From positions 248,001 to 312,000 of the forward strand of contig NZ_VYVA01000002.1 of the NCBI RefSeq assembly GCF_009193215.1: a DNA stretch of 64,000 nt, in the 5' to 3' direction. This stretch comes from Flavicella marina (lineage in GTDB: Bacteria; Bacteroidota; Bacteroidia; Flavobacteriales; Flavobacteriaceae). Of this stretch, positions 36,267 through 44,915 are shown in pieces. The position numbers and the translations under genes were made by a program. Under the pieces are notes generated by a model, which saw nothing but the letters and a program-made list of their open reading frames with translations, ran no database searches and had not been told where the DNA came from. Numbering within the stretch: the first letter of the stretch is position 1; the number at the start of each line of letters is the position of its first letter.

Positions 36267-36677
36267 ATGAAAGTAACGGTACACAGAAAGGCTCACTTTA
36301 ATGCCGCACATAGGTTGTTCAATCCTAAGTGGGATGATGAGAAGAACAAAAGTGTTTTTGGTAAATGTAGCAACCCTAACTATCACGGACATAATTACGA
36401 ACTTGTTGTTGCAGTAAAGGGAGAAGTAGATCCAGAAACAGGGTTTGTAATGGATATGAAAATTCTAAGAAGATTGATTTCATCAGAAATCGAAGAAAAA
36501 TTAGATCATAAAAATTTAAATATTGAAGTTGAAGAGTTCAAAAGTTTGAATCCAACAGCTGAAAATATTGCGATTGTTATTTGGAACATATTAAGAGCTC
36601 ACATAAAGAGTGATTTAGAGGTTCGTGTAACCTTGTATGAGACGCCTAGAAACTATGTAACGTATTCAGGGTCTTAA
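36267..36677 (+). CDS. queD: 6-carboxytetrahydropterin / 6-pyruvoyltetrahydropterin synthase family
   Basis: 136 residues. Zinc ligands His15 (NAAHRLF), His40 and His42 (YHGHNY), the catalytic Cys34 in GKCSNPNYHGH, and the Glu at YETPRN near the end are all present. In bacteria this enzyme normally makes 6-carboxy-tetrahydropterin for queuosine; the related pterin activity is also possible. No other que genes are in the window. Confidence 0.9.
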   Translation: MKVTVHRKAHFNAAHRLFNPKWDDEKNKSVFGKCSNPNYHGHNYELVVAVKGEVDPETGFVMDMKILRRLISSEIEEKLDHKNLNIEVEEFKSLNPTAENIAIVIWNILRAHIKSDLEVRVTLYETPRNYVTYSGS

Positions 36678-36693
36678 ATATTTATTAGTTGCT

Positions 36694-37365
36694 ATGAAAA
36701 AAATATACATTTTAAGTTGGGTGTTATGCCTATTTGTAATCACGTCTTGTGTTACTCCGCAATATGTTAATAATATAACAAGTCATCAAAGTTTAAAACA
36801 GATTCAAAAAAAATCAACTACTGTTGTAGGTTTGGATAGGGTTTTTATTCAAAGTTATGAAAAGACATTTCATAAAAATTTCCAAAATAAATTAGAGTTT
36901 TCTCATCGTTTGGCAGATGATATGGCACATCAACTTGGAGCAACGGGAGTTTTTTCTGAAGCGATTGTAGATTTCTCTTCAGACTGGAATCATATCAATA
37001 CCATGACTTCTAAAAAAAGTTATTTAAAGATCCAGTCATTATTTGATGAATGTAAAACTGATTATTTGATTTGTATAGATGATTTTCAATTGAAACAACG
37101 ACTGACAGTTACTAACAATAATTTAGGAGATCCAAATAATATGTCTGTAAATAATATGTCTGTAAATAACAATTCAACTTCATCAGAGTTTATTCGGCTC
37201 GAAGCCAAAATAAAGATATTCGATGTTGCCACACATGAACCCGTTTTAGAGTTTGATGTTTTTAGTGAAGATCAGATTATGTTTTTTTCATACAGCAAAT
37301 CACTGCAAGATGTGCGAGAAAAACTAGTTGATGAGACAGTTGCCTTTCTTAAAAAACAAAGATAA
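36694..37365 (+). CDS. hypothetical lipoprotein
   Basis: 223 residues with a lipoprotein signal (lipobox VITSC, Cys at about residue 19). The body is mixed alpha/beta without a known motif. Between residues 147 and 157 the sequence NNMSV is repeated because of an exact 15-base tandem duplication (37134-37148 and 37149-37163). It is the last gene of the idi run and converges on the next gene with a six-base gap. Function unknown. Confidence 0.72.
   Translation: MKKIYILSWVLCLFVITSCVTPQYVNNITSHQSLKQIQKKSTTVVGLDRVFIQSYEKTFHKNFQNKLEFSHRLADDMAHQLGATGVFSEAIVDFSSDWNHINTMTSKKSYLKIQSLFDECKTDYLICIDDFQLKQRLTVTNNNLGDPNNMSVNNMSVNNNSTSSEFIRLEAKIKIFDVATHEPVLEFDVFSEDQIMFFSYSKSLQDVREKLVDETVAFLKKQR
37134..37163 (+). 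repeat. 15-base exact tandem duplication inside a coding gene
   Basis: Two identical 15-base units (AAATAATATGTCTGT) in frame, adding NNMSV to the protein. It is probably a replication-slippage event and might vary in copy number between strains. Confidence 0.9.
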
Positions 37366-37371
37366 GAACTG

Positions 37372-37824
37372 CTATTTTCGGATTTTAAAAACTGCTTTTC
37401 TTAACCTTTTAGGTGATTCTATTTGAATCATTGTTTTGTGTATATCGTCTGGATAAAATATTGCAAAATGCTCTTTGTGTAGCTGTATAGTAGGCAGATT
37501 TTCTAAGGTATAAAACATAAAGTCACCTTCTTGGTTATAAGGTGTGGTTGGAATTTCATCGTGAAGTAATTTTACTCCAATATGTTCTGCTCCCTCAATC
37601 ATGTATTGAATATCGATATATTTTTTATGTGTCTCAGCCTTGCACTCTTCAGTTGTTTGAGTGTCGTATTCCATCACAACAACAAATACTTGGTCATCGT
37701 CAATACTATGCTTTCCGAGTTCGATTGTAGCTAAGTCATTTTCTTTGATAAAACGAAACACTTTTTCGAAATCTGGGTGTAAGCCGTTGTATAATGTCGC
37801 GTTAGAAATTTTGTCTAGGATCAT
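37372..37824 (-). CDS. YhcH/YjgK/YiaL-family protein
   Basis: 150 residues, a cupin-like family (DUF386). Typical segments are the start MILDKI..A, KYIDIQYMIEGAEHIGV and FAIFYPDDIHKTMIQ with metal-binding His and Glu residues. Members occur in sialic-acid and sugar catabolic operons and may be anomerases. Here it follows the deaminase gene with a five-base gap, so co-transcription is likely, although a sialate esterase gene lies just upstream of that pair. Confidence 0.88.
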   Translation of the reverse strand: MILDKISNATLYNGLHPDFEKVFRFIKENDLATIELGKHSIDDDQVFVVVMEYDTQTTEECKAETHKKYIDIQYMIEGAEHIGVKLLHDEIPTTPYNQEGDFMFYTLENLPTIQLHKEHFAIFYPDDIHKTMIQIESPKRLRKAVFKIRK

Positions 37825-37829
37825 ATTTA

Positions 37830-38837
37830 CTATCTATTAGTATTGTAAAAAGAGGTCAATTCTGTCAAATGTTTTTCTTTTGAGTCTTTGTCAAGTAAAG
37901 AATATTCAAAAGAGTTTTTACAAAGCTGGTAGATTTCTTCTTTCGAGAGTGTTAATGCATTTTGAATAGCACTGAAATTCTTATTGATTTGCCCTCCAAA
38001 ATACGCAGGGTCATCTGAGTTAACGGTTACCTTTAACCCTAATTCCATCATTTCTTTCAAAGGATGGTTTTTTAAATCATCTACTACTTGTAAGGCTGTA
38101 TTAGACAAAGGACATACTGTAAGAGCTAGATCACGTGAAACGATTGCTTCCACTAATTTTGGGTCTTGCAAAGAGTTGTTTCCGTGGTCTATTCTTTTGA
38201 TACCAAGTATATCGATTGCTTCCCATACATAATCAGCATTTCCTTCTTCTCCTGCATGCGCTAAGGGTATATAACCTTCTTGAATAGAAGCTTTAAATAC
38301 ATTTTTAAATTTTGAAGGCGGATTTCCTTTTTCAGAGGAATCCAAACCAACAGCCGTGATCAAATGCTTGAATGGGAGAGAAGCTTCCAATGTTTTAAAT
38401 GCTGCCGCTTCACTTAAATGTCTGAGATAACTCATAATAAGTAAAGACGATACATTTAGGTTTTCTTTGGCATCTTTCATGGCATTTGAAATTCCAAGGA
38501 TCACCGTTTCAAAAGAAATACCTCTATCGGTATGCGTCTGAGGGTCAAACATGATTTCTGTATGACGCACATTTTGAACAGCACATTTTTCTAAATAACT
38601 ATACGTTAGGTCGTAAAAGTCTTTTTCTTTTATCAATACATTGGCACCTTGATAATAAATATCTAAAAAATCTTGCAAGCAATCGAATTCATAAGCCGCT
38701 TTTATTTCTTCTATTGAAGAAAAAGGAATTTCAATTTGATTTCTTTTAGCAATTTCGAACATTAATTCAGGTTCAAAAGTACCTTCAATATGCAGGTGTA
38801 GTTCTGCCTTTGGTATGTTGTTGATAAAATTTTTCAT
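37830..38837 (-). CDS. adenosine deaminase-family enzyme, adenine deaminase (Aah1) type
   Basis: 335 residues. Metal and catalytic motifs are PKAELHLHIEGT near residue 9, HAGEE near 195, DHGNNS near 217, CPLSN and NSDDPAYFGG near 277. Several stretches (LQDFLDIYYQGANVLI, DPQTHTDRGISFETV, AVGLDSSEKGNPPSKF) follow the yeast adenine deaminase Aah1 pattern rather than that of true adenosine deaminase. I therefore favour adenine to hypoxanthine conversion in purine salvage; automatic annotation would probably say adenosine deaminase. Confidence 0.88.
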   Translation of the reverse strand: MKNFINNIPKAELHLHIEGTFEPELMFEIAKRNQIEIPFSSIEEIKAAYEFDCLQDFLDIYYQGANVLIKEKDFYDLTYSYLEKCAVQNVRHTEIMFDPQTHTDRGISFETVILGISNAMKDAKENLNVSSLLIMSYLRHLSEAAAFKTLEASLPFKHLITAVGLDSSEKGNPPSKFKNVFKASIQEGYIPLAHAGEEGNADYVWEAIDILGIKRIDHGNNSLQDPKLVEAIVSRDLALTVCPLSNTALQVVDDLKNHPLKEMMELGLKVTVNSDDPAYFGGQINKNFSAIQNALTLSKEEIYQLCKNSFEYSLLDKDSKEKHLTELTSFYNTNR

Positions 38838-38841
38838 AGAC

Positions 38842-38849
38842 CAAAAATA
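38842..38849 (-). promoter_or_regulatory. possible leaderless promoter of the deaminase
   Basis: On the minus strand TATTTTTG, an exact -7 box, ends four bases before the ATG. It directly follows the T-tail of the upstream terminator. Confidence 0.4.
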
Positions 38850-38893
38850 AAAAAAGCGTTTTAGAAAAAGATCTCTAAAAACGCTTTTATTTT
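38850..38893 (-). terminator. terminator after the sialate esterase gene
   Basis: On the minus strand a stem AAAAGCGTTTTTAGA/TCTAAAACGCTTTT (14 pairs, one bulge) is followed by a T-run. It ends the leftward thioredoxin-to-esterase transcript before the deaminase gene. Confidence 0.9.
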
Positions 38894-38907
38894 ACTGCTT
38901 GTAATTA

Positions 38908-40317
38908 TTATTCACTCCAGTTATCAGTTCTAAACGAAGAAGCTGGTAGTTCTGCAGTACTAAAAATACTAGCTTCAACAAAATTCTTGAAATTATAACG
39001 AACAGCAACAGGGTTTTTGACTTTTTCAGATTCTATTGTTACAGCTCCATTTGTGTATCCTTTACGAATGATTGTTGCTTTAGCAGGATGAAATATTTTA
39101 TCATCTCCAGCGACTTCAAATCCAGTCACTTCTTTTCCAAAAGAAGATATTCCGTTTGGAGTGTTTTTAAAAGTAATTGTTGCAATTGCTCCATCGATGT
39201 TCATGGTGTCAAAAACAGGACCTGAATATTCTATACCAGGTACATTATAGTCTTTGGCTAAGGCCCAATACGCAAGTCTTTCTCCGACTTTTTTCTTTTC
39301 AGCAGGGTGTATGTAGGTTTTGTTTCCAATGTCTAATGTAACTGCCATTCCTGAATTTTTTAAGCTATTCAAGGTGTGTAATTGTGCTTCTCGCAAGAAA
39401 GCAGAATTCACATTTTTATTATAGATATAAGGCGCGATTTGCACAAAGTAAAAAGGAAAATCTCCTTGATTCCATTGCTTTCTCCATGAGGTAACCATGG
39501 AAGTAATTAAATCTTGGTATTCTGATGCCTGGTTTTTATTTGATTCTCCTTGGTACCATATAGCCCCTTTTAGGGTGTATCCGACAATGGGGTGCAGCAT
39601 TGCATTGTAGAGTAGTGTAGGAGTGTGCTGTATGGATTTTTCTGGAATTTCGGTTGGGATTTTTGCTGACTTGAATGCTTTTAATGTAGCTTCATCTGTC
39701 CAGGCTTCGGCTCTTGAGCCTCCCCATGACGTAACAATTAATCCCACGGGTACATTGATTGTTTGTTGAATTTGATTTCCGAAAAAATAGGCTGTAGCAC
39801 TAAAATCACCAACGGTTTTAGAGCTAGCTACTTTCCAATTACCTTCTACGTTTTTGATAGGTTTTAAACTTTGATTTCTCGCAACGCTAAAAACACGAAT
39901 GTTCTTGTTATTACCATTAAGTATGGCATCTTGACTACCATTAACAGGTTGGTTTTTAAATCCCTTCACAGGCATCTCCATGTTTGATTGTCCAGAGCAG
40001 AGCCAAACTTCACCAATCATCACATCATTTAAAAGCAGGGTCTCTGATCCGTTAATTTCAATCGAATACGGTCCTCCAGCAGCAGGAGTTTTTAATTTGA
40101 CGTTCCATTCTCCATTTTTGTCGGTTTTGGTTGATACTGTTTCTCCCCAACTAGAAGTGATAGTGATTTTTTTCTTTGGATTTTCAGTCCCCCAAATTGA
40201 AACATTTTCATTCTGTTGCAAGACCATATGATCACTAAAAAACGAAGCTAATTCTGTTTGAGAGTAGCCCAATAAGGGCATGCATAACAAGAATAATAGG
40301 TAATTGATTTTTTGCAT
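38908..40317 (-). CDS. sialate O-acetylesterase, exported
   Basis: 469 residues with a signal peptide (KINYLLFLLCMPLLGYSQ). The SGNH/SASA-type catalytic blocks are CSGQSNMEMP near residue 107 (nucleophile Ser), WYQGESN near 255 and the catalytic His in HPAEKKKVGERLA near 340, with N-terminal beta-sandwich segments before them. It removes O-acetyl groups from sialic acids or related acetylated sugars outside the cytoplasm. It starts 12 bases after the DUF3570 gene, so it shares its transcript; I see no obvious link between the two functions. Confidence 0.9.
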   Translation of the reverse strand: MQKINYLLFLLCMPLLGYSQTELASFFSDHMVLQQNENVSIWGTENPKKKITITSSWGETVSTKTDKNGEWNVKLKTPAAGGPYSIEINGSETLLLNDVMIGEVWLCSGQSNMEMPVKGFKNQPVNGSQDAILNGNNKNIRVFSVARNQSLKPIKNVEGNWKVASSKTVGDFSATAYFFGNQIQQTINVPVGLIVTSWGGSRAEAWTDEATLKAFKSAKIPTEIPEKSIQHTPTLLYNAMLHPIVGYTLKGAIWYQGESNKNQASEYQDLITSMVTSWRKQWNQGDFPFYFVQIAPYIYNKNVNSAFLREAQLHTLNSLKNSGMAVTLDIGNKTYIHPAEKKKVGERLAYWALAKDYNVPGIEYSGPVFDTMNIDGAIATITFKNTPNGISSFGKEVTGFEVAGDDKIFHPAKATIIRKGYTNGAVTIESEKVKNPVAVRYNFKNFVEASIFSTAELPASSFRTDNWSE

Positions 40318-40329
40318 AAATTTATAGAT

Positions 40330-41799
40330 TTAGTCCATTACAAACTTGCATCCAAAAGAAAATAAGTTTGCATGTAGTCCAGTGTTTCTTTCGTAATAAT
40401 TGTATTTAAAATCGAGACTTTTCAAACCGAATCTCCAAATCTTTGCTTCTGTGAATACATCAGTATAGTTGAATCCAAGGCCGTATTGCGTTGCGACGAA
40501 TTGAGATAAATCAAAATCTGAAGTGTAATATAGTTGCGTGGATTGGTGTGTTTCATAGGGAGCAAAATAGTCAGCAGCAGTTTGTGTGTAATATCGATAC
40601 GTAGGGTATAGGGTGAACTTACTGAATATTTTTATTGGAATTTCAATATGTGCTGTGTTTGAACTTACACCCCAGTCGTCTGTGTAAAATCGGTAATAGG
40701 TTCGTAATACAAATGTTTCGTTGATATAATAATTGAATCGTGCACCGATTGGTATTTTGAAACGTGTGCTAGGTAACTTTTCAATATCATCGGCCAACTG
40801 AAAAACATCAGTATTTGTCTTAGATGTATAATTTAGAATATTGTCTTTGTTTCCGACGTAATAGTTTGCTTTGTCTTTAAAATATACACGTTGCATTGGA
40901 TTTGATAACCATCCTTGTTGCTGTACGATATCCATCGTAATAGAAAACTGTGCATTTCTGCTGATGATTTGAGAAAAATTTAAAGAAGCAGAGTAGCTAT
41001 TTCTTGCTTTGTTTTGTATTCGAGTAAAGTTTGTATCCCAATTTGTATTTGGATCTCCATCTTTAGCTATTTCAACGCCAGATTGGTTGTATATTGGAAG
41101 TCCTGCGAAAAAGCCTCCATTTAAATCTTTACCGGCTTCCAAGTAACTATCTAGTTCGGTTGGGTATTCCGGCAGCCATGTATCTAGATATACCTGAGCA
41201 CTGATTCCGACTTCTGTATTTTTGTTGTTGTATAATTTGGTCAATTGGCCACCAAACCCAAACGAGATATAATCCCATTCAGTGGCAAAGCTGGCATGAA
41301 AGCCAGTAATTGTATTTCTGTCATCCGAACTATGACTATATGCACTCGATACTGATACCCAAGTGTCTTGTCTTGATGGTCCAGAGGAAGCGACCCAAGG
41401 ACTACCTCTTACGCTTGTTGGATCTAGTATAGTGTCATCATCGTCGTCATCATCATCGTCATCTCCTCCCGAGGCTCCTGATGCATCAAACGGATCTAAG
41501 TTACTTGAAGAAGCACTTGTATAAGTTGAGATACCTACATCTACCGTAAGTACATCGTCTTCGTTTAAAGGCATAGAAATTACAATGCTAGGTGCAAAGT
41601 CGGTGAGCTCTTCTGTACCGATACCACCGGTTACAGAAGCGTTATCTCCGTCTTGTGAGTAATAACTTGCTAGAAATGAAACTTCTGTAGCTTCTAGTAC
41701 TCTTTTTTTGTATTGTATATCTTCTGCATTTTCAGTTTGTGCATTTGCCAATCCAAAAATCAAAAAACAGAAAAGGTATGTGAATTTGTTTTTTCTCAT
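40330..41799 (-). CDS. DUF3570 outer-membrane protein
   Basis: 489 residues: signal peptide (KFTYLFCFLIFGLANA), then a long beta-barrel-like sequence with alternating aromatic residues and a final strand rich in Phe. The DUF3570 hallmarks are the N-terminal YKKRVLEATEVSFLASYYSQ-like region and the strand around KIWRFGLKSLDFKYNYY. Residues 113-122 are an uninterrupted run of ten Asp, preceded by Gly-Gly, in a loop. It is the fourth gene of a leftward run with thioredoxin, ApbE and DUF4266, a set I recall as recurring. Role unknown. Confidence 0.88.
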   Translation of the reverse strand: MRKNKFTYLFCFLIFGLANAQTENAEDIQYKKRVLEATEVSFLASYYSQDGDNASVTGGIGTEELTDFAPSIVISMPLNEDDVLTVDVGISTYTSASSSNLDPFDASGASGGDDDDDDDDDDTILDPTSVRGSPWVASSGPSRQDTWVSVSSAYSHSSDDRNTITGFHASFATEWDYISFGFGGQLTKLYNNKNTEVGISAQVYLDTWLPEYPTELDSYLEAGKDLNGGFFAGLPIYNQSGVEIAKDGDPNTNWDTNFTRIQNKARNSYSASLNFSQIISRNAQFSITMDIVQQQGWLSNPMQRVYFKDKANYYVGNKDNILNYTSKTNTDVFQLADDIEKLPSTRFKIPIGARFNYYINETFVLRTYYRFYTDDWGVSSNTAHIEIPIKIFSKFTLYPTYRYYTQTAADYFAPYETHQSTQLYYTSDFDLSQFVATQYGLGFNYTDVFTEAKIWRFGLKSLDFKYNYYERNTGLHANLFSFGCKFVMD

Positions 41800-41805
41800 A
41801 GCATC

Positions 41806-42015
41806 TTAATTACATCCACAACCACCTCCTGATTTACCGCCATTTGCACCTGATGCACCTTCTCTATATACTTGAAAATTGGTTTCGTATCTATCAATAG
41901 ATTTTGAAGATAACTCCATGTCTGGGTCATTTAGGTTGATCTTTTCATATTCTTTCACGACAGTACAAGAACTGAAAACAAATAAGGTAAAGGTGAGTAG
42001 AATTATAGGTTTCAT
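41806..42015 (-). CDS. DUF4266 small lipoprotein with C-terminal GGGCGCN
   Basis: 69 residues. Lipobox FSSC gives the lipidated Cys17. The mature protein of about 50 residues is followed by a Gly-rich end, EGASGANGGKSGGGCGCN, with two Cys separated by Gly at the very C-terminus. Size, lipobox and tail match DUF4266. The gaps to both neighbours are five or six bases, so it is co-transcribed with apbE and DUF3570. The paired Cys could bind metal or be a thioredoxin substrate; this is inference. Confidence 0.88.
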   Translation of the reverse strand: MKPIILLTFTLFVFSSCTVVKEYEKINLNDPDMELSSKSIDRYETNFQVYREGASGANGGKSGGGCGCN

Positions 42016-42020
42016 AACGG

Positions 42021-43001
42021 TTATTTTACTTGATCAAAAGAAATGTTATTAGATTTATGAATTTGGTTTTCGCTATCTATGATAACACATTCAACTTTTT
42101 TTAATTGGTTGATAAAATGCAAACCAACATCAATTCCCATGACAAATACCGAGGTAGATAAAGCATCTGCTATTTCGGCATTTGAAGTGAAAATGGTAAC
42201 GCTTTGTATACCAAAACAAGGATACCCAGAGCGTGGATCAATAATATGTGTGTATTTTTTGTTGTCAAATTCGACATAGTTTTCATAGTTTCCTGAAGTT
42301 ACAACTGCAGCATTTTTTACAGGCATCCATGAAAACACTTTTTTCTTATTCAAAGGGTTTGTAATGGCGACTAACCACTCTTTTCCATTGGCTTGAGTAC
42401 CCCAAGCGTTTAAATCACCAGAAGCATTGATAATTCCGCCAGAAATCCCTTTAGAACGCAATAAATCTTTTGCTTTGTCTGCCGCATAGCCTTTTCCGAT
42501 AGCTCCAAAACCAATCTTCATTCCTTTGTTTTTTAAAAATACACTATGAATTGCCGGGTTTAAAATAATATTTTTATAGCCTACTTTTTCAACCGATTTG
42601 AGGATAGCTTCGCTCGTCGGCATTTTTTTCATTGAACCATCAAATTTCCAAATTTTATCCATGGAAGCATAACTAATATCAAAAGCACCATCTGTCAATT
42701 TTGATAGAGAAAGAGATCTTTTGATTAAATTGTACAGCTCTATGGATACCACAACGGGCTGAATTCCCGCATTTTTATTGATTTTTGATGTTTCAGATGA
42801 AGCATCCCATGAGGAAATCATTTTTTCTATTCTTTTAATTTCTTCAACTGCTAAATCAATAGCTAAATCGGCGTCTGTTGTTGAATTTGCCACTACAGTT
42901 ATATCAAAACTACAACCCATCAAAGTCATTGACTTTTTATGGTTTTTTTGTGCACTTCCAATAAAGGAAACCATGATACAAAATAAAAAAAACTGTTTCA
43001 T
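42021..43001 (-). CDS. apbE: FAD:protein FMN transferase, ApbE family
   Basis: 326 residues from the ATG that opens a signal peptide (MKQFFLFCIMVSFIGSAQ); the longer frame adds six residues. ApbE motifs are MGCSFDITVVA, GFGAIGKGYAADKA, INASGDLNAWG and the metal/FAD region with DPRSGYP. The enzyme attaches FMN to Thr or Ser of exported redox proteins. No protein with a perfect target motif is visible in the operon, so the substrate may be elsewhere. It starts one base after the thioredoxin stop. Confidence 0.94.
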   Translation of the reverse strand: MKQFFLFCIMVSFIGSAQKNHKKSMTLMGCSFDITVVANSTTDADLAIDLAVEEIKRIEKMISSWDASSETSKINKNAGIQPVVVSIELYNLIKRSLSLSKLTDGAFDISYASMDKIWKFDGSMKKMPTSEAILKSVEKVGYKNIILNPAIHSVFLKNKGMKIGFGAIGKGYAADKAKDLLRSKGISGGIINASGDLNAWGTQANGKEWLVAITNPLNKKKVFSWMPVKNAAVVTSGNYENYVEFDNKKYTHIIDPRSGYPCFGIQSVTIFTSNAEIADALSTSVFVMGIDVGLHFINQLKKVECVIIDSENQIHKSNNISFDQVK

Positions 43002-43002
43002 T

Positions 43003-43443
43003 TTATTTTGTAAAAGCAATTAAACTATCGAGATACGCTTGAGGACTCAATTTATTGTAACCTGTTTTTCCTAGAACATTTCCTTTTGAGTCGAGCACTA
43101 CAACTAAAGGAAAATGACCATTTTGGTTGTAAGTGCTTGCCAATAGGTTGTTTTGTTCTTTGAGTTCTTTAGCTAATGCGTTTTTTTTCTTTCTTGGAAA
43201 ATCGGCTTCCAACAAGATAAAGTGTTTAGCATAGCCGTTTTTAAATGCGTCAGAAGAAAATATTTTTTGATCTAATTTCATGCAAGGTGCACACCAATCA
43301 GAGCCTTTAAAGACGAGTACTATAGATTTGTTTTCAGCAGCTGCTATTGTTTTGGTTTTTTCAAAATTGTGCTGCCAATCTTGTGAGAATGCGTTTGTAC
43401 TGCAAACAAAAAGAAGAAAAATAAATAGGCCAATTCTTTTCAT
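43003..43443 (-). CDS. exported thioredoxin-family protein
   Basis: 146 residues with a signal peptide (KRIGLFIFLLFVCSTNAFSQ). The thioredoxin active site is WCAPC in FKGSDWCAPCMKLDQKIF near residue 50, and the cis-Pro strand is HFPLVVVLD. It is first in the leftward run thioredoxin, apbE, DUF4266, DUF3570, so it likely supplies or controls disulfide state for the envelope proteins of the cluster. CGAATATA at 43471-43478 reads TATATTCG on the minus strand, a near-match -7 box. Confidence 0.9.
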   Translation of the reverse strand: MKRIGLFIFLLFVCSTNAFSQDWQHNFEKTKTIAAAENKSIVLVFKGSDWCAPCMKLDQKIFSSDAFKNGYAKHFILLEADFPRKKKNALAKELKEQNNLLASTYNQNGHFPLVVVLDSKGNVLGKTGYNKLSPQAYLDSLIAFTK

Positions 43444-43524
43444 AATGAATTTTGTAAGATTTATTCATAACGAATATAGGTAAAATTTATTTTGAATTCT
43501 TTTTGATTACTTTAGATATGGACA

Positions 43525-43557
43525 TAAAAAAAGCTTGTCTGTTTAGACAAGCTTTTT
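43525..43557 (-). terminator. terminator of the cold-shock gene
   Basis: Stem AAAAAGCTTGTCT/AGACAAGCTTTTT with a four-base loop, 13 perfect pairs and T-runs on both sides. Confidence 0.9.
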
Positions 43558-43585
43558 GAAATCATTAAAAATATAGAGTAGCTAA

Positions 43586-43777
43586 TTAAATTACTTTAAC
43601 GTCTACTGCATTCATACCTTTTCTTCCTTCTTTTAAATCAAACTCAACTGAGTCTCCTTCTCTAATCTCATCAACTAATCCTGAGATGTGTACGAAGAAT
43701 TCTTCGTTTGAATCTGTGTCTGTAATGAATCCAAATCCTTTAGATTCATTAAAAAACTTTACTGTACCGTTTTTCAT
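43586..43777 (-). CDS. cold-shock domain protein
   Basis: 63 residues, a single cold-shock domain. RNP1 is KGFGFIT and RNP2 is EFFVHIS, the single-stranded RNA/DNA-binding surface. It is a likely RNA chaperone. Monocistronic, with its own promoter and terminator. Confidence 0.96.
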   Translation of the reverse strand: MKNGTVKFFNESKGFGFITDTDSNEEFFVHISGLVDEIREGDSVEFDLKEGRKGMNAVDVKVI

Positions 43778-43797
43778 TATAATATATTTTAAAGTAG

Positions 43798-43805
43798 CAA
43801 AGGTA
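43798..43805 (-). promoter_or_regulatory. cold-shock gene promoter, -7 element
   Basis: TACCTTTG on the minus strand, an exact -7 box 20 bases before the ATG. The leader is therefore short and lacks the long structured leader of E. coli cspA. Confidence 0.55.
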
Positions 43806-43860
43806 GTGTTTATTGTTGCATTAATGGGTTTTTATTATTTTTTTTTGAAAAAATAAATAA

Positions 43861-44913
43861 TTATTCAATTTGAGGGGTTACGAAATACTTTTTCTTCAAC
43901 CAAAAAGAGACTTTTACCAATAAAATTAGTGCTGGTACTTCTACCAAAGGACCAATGACACCAGCAAATGCTTGCCCTGAGTTTAAGCCAAAAACTGCAA
44001 TTGCAACGGCTATAGCCAATTCAAAATTGTTTCCAGAAGCTGTAAAGGCGACAGATGTAGTTTTATCGTATGCTGCTCCCATAGCCTTTGTTGCAAAAAA
44101 TCCTATTAGGAACATCGAAACAAAGTAGATCAATAAAGGAACTGCGATGATTACAACATCCATTGGTATGGTCACAATCATTTCACCTTTCAAACTAAAC
44201 ATTACGATTATTGTAAATAGTAAAGAAATCAATGTAAGAGGTGAGATTGTTGGAATGAATTTTTGTGTATACCAAGTTTCTCCTTTTAAAGGAACAAGAA
44301 TCACTCTACTCAAAATTCCTAAAACAAACGGAATCCCTAAATAAATCGCTACGCTTTCTGCAATTGTAGCTATTGAAATATCTACGATTGCCCCTTCGAA
44401 ACCAAAGTAGGGTGGTAGTACAGTAATAAATAACCATGCATAAAAGCTATAGGCGAATACCTGAAATATACTATTTATTGCGACCAATCCAGCTCCGTAT
44501 TCAGAGCTACCTTCAGCTAGGTCGTTCCAAACCAATACCATTGCAATACATCTAGCCAATCCTATCAAAATAAGACCTACCATGTATTCTGGATAATCAT
44601 GTAAGAATACAACTGCAAGTACAAACATTAAAACAGGACCTATAATCCAGTTCAATGCTATAGATACTGAAAGAATTTTTACGTTTTTAAACACTTTCGG
44701 TAATAAGGCGTAATTTACCTTCGCCAAAGGAGGGTACATCATTAAAATTAATCCAATAGCAATTGGGATATTTGTTGTTCCTGAACTCATTGAATTGATG
44801 GATTCTGGAATAAATGGCATAAAATAGCCTAATCCAACACCTAGTATCATAGCAGCAAATATCCACAGGGTAAGATTACTGTCTAGGAAACTTAATTTTT
44901 TTTTCTGTGACAT
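43861..44913 (-). CDS. acr3: ACR3-type arsenite efflux transporter
   Basis: 350 residues with ten predicted transmembrane helices. The conserved ACR3 block [16 protein letters not shown], with the Cys essential for arsenite transport, lies in the fourth helix, followed by [14 protein letters not shown]. It exports As(III) produced by ArsC. It is the last gene of the arsenic operon, two bases after arsC. Confidence 0.95.
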   Translation of the reverse strand: MSQKKKLSFLDSNLTLWIFAAMILGVGLGYFMPFIPESINSMSSGTTNIPIAIGLILMMYPPLAKVNYALLPKVFKNVKILSVSIALNWIIGPVLMFVLAVVFLHDYPEYMVGLILIGLARCIAMVLVWNDLAEGSSEYGAGLVAINSIFQVFAYSFYAWLFITVLPPYFGFEGAIVDISIATIAESVAIYLGIPFVLGILSRVILVPLKGETWYTQKFIPTISPLTLISLLFTIIVMFSLKGEMIVTIPMDVVIIAVPLLIYFVSMFLIGFFATKAMGAAYDKTTSVAFTASGNNFELAIAVAIAVFGLNSGQAFAGVIGPLVEVPALILLVKVSFWLKKKYFVTPQIE

Positions 44914-44915
44914 GG

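Noticed and set aside
41430-41462. Asp-codon run in the DUF3570 gene as an assembly error
   Set aside because: The frame stays open and barrel features continue on both sides; a low-complexity acidic loop is plausible.
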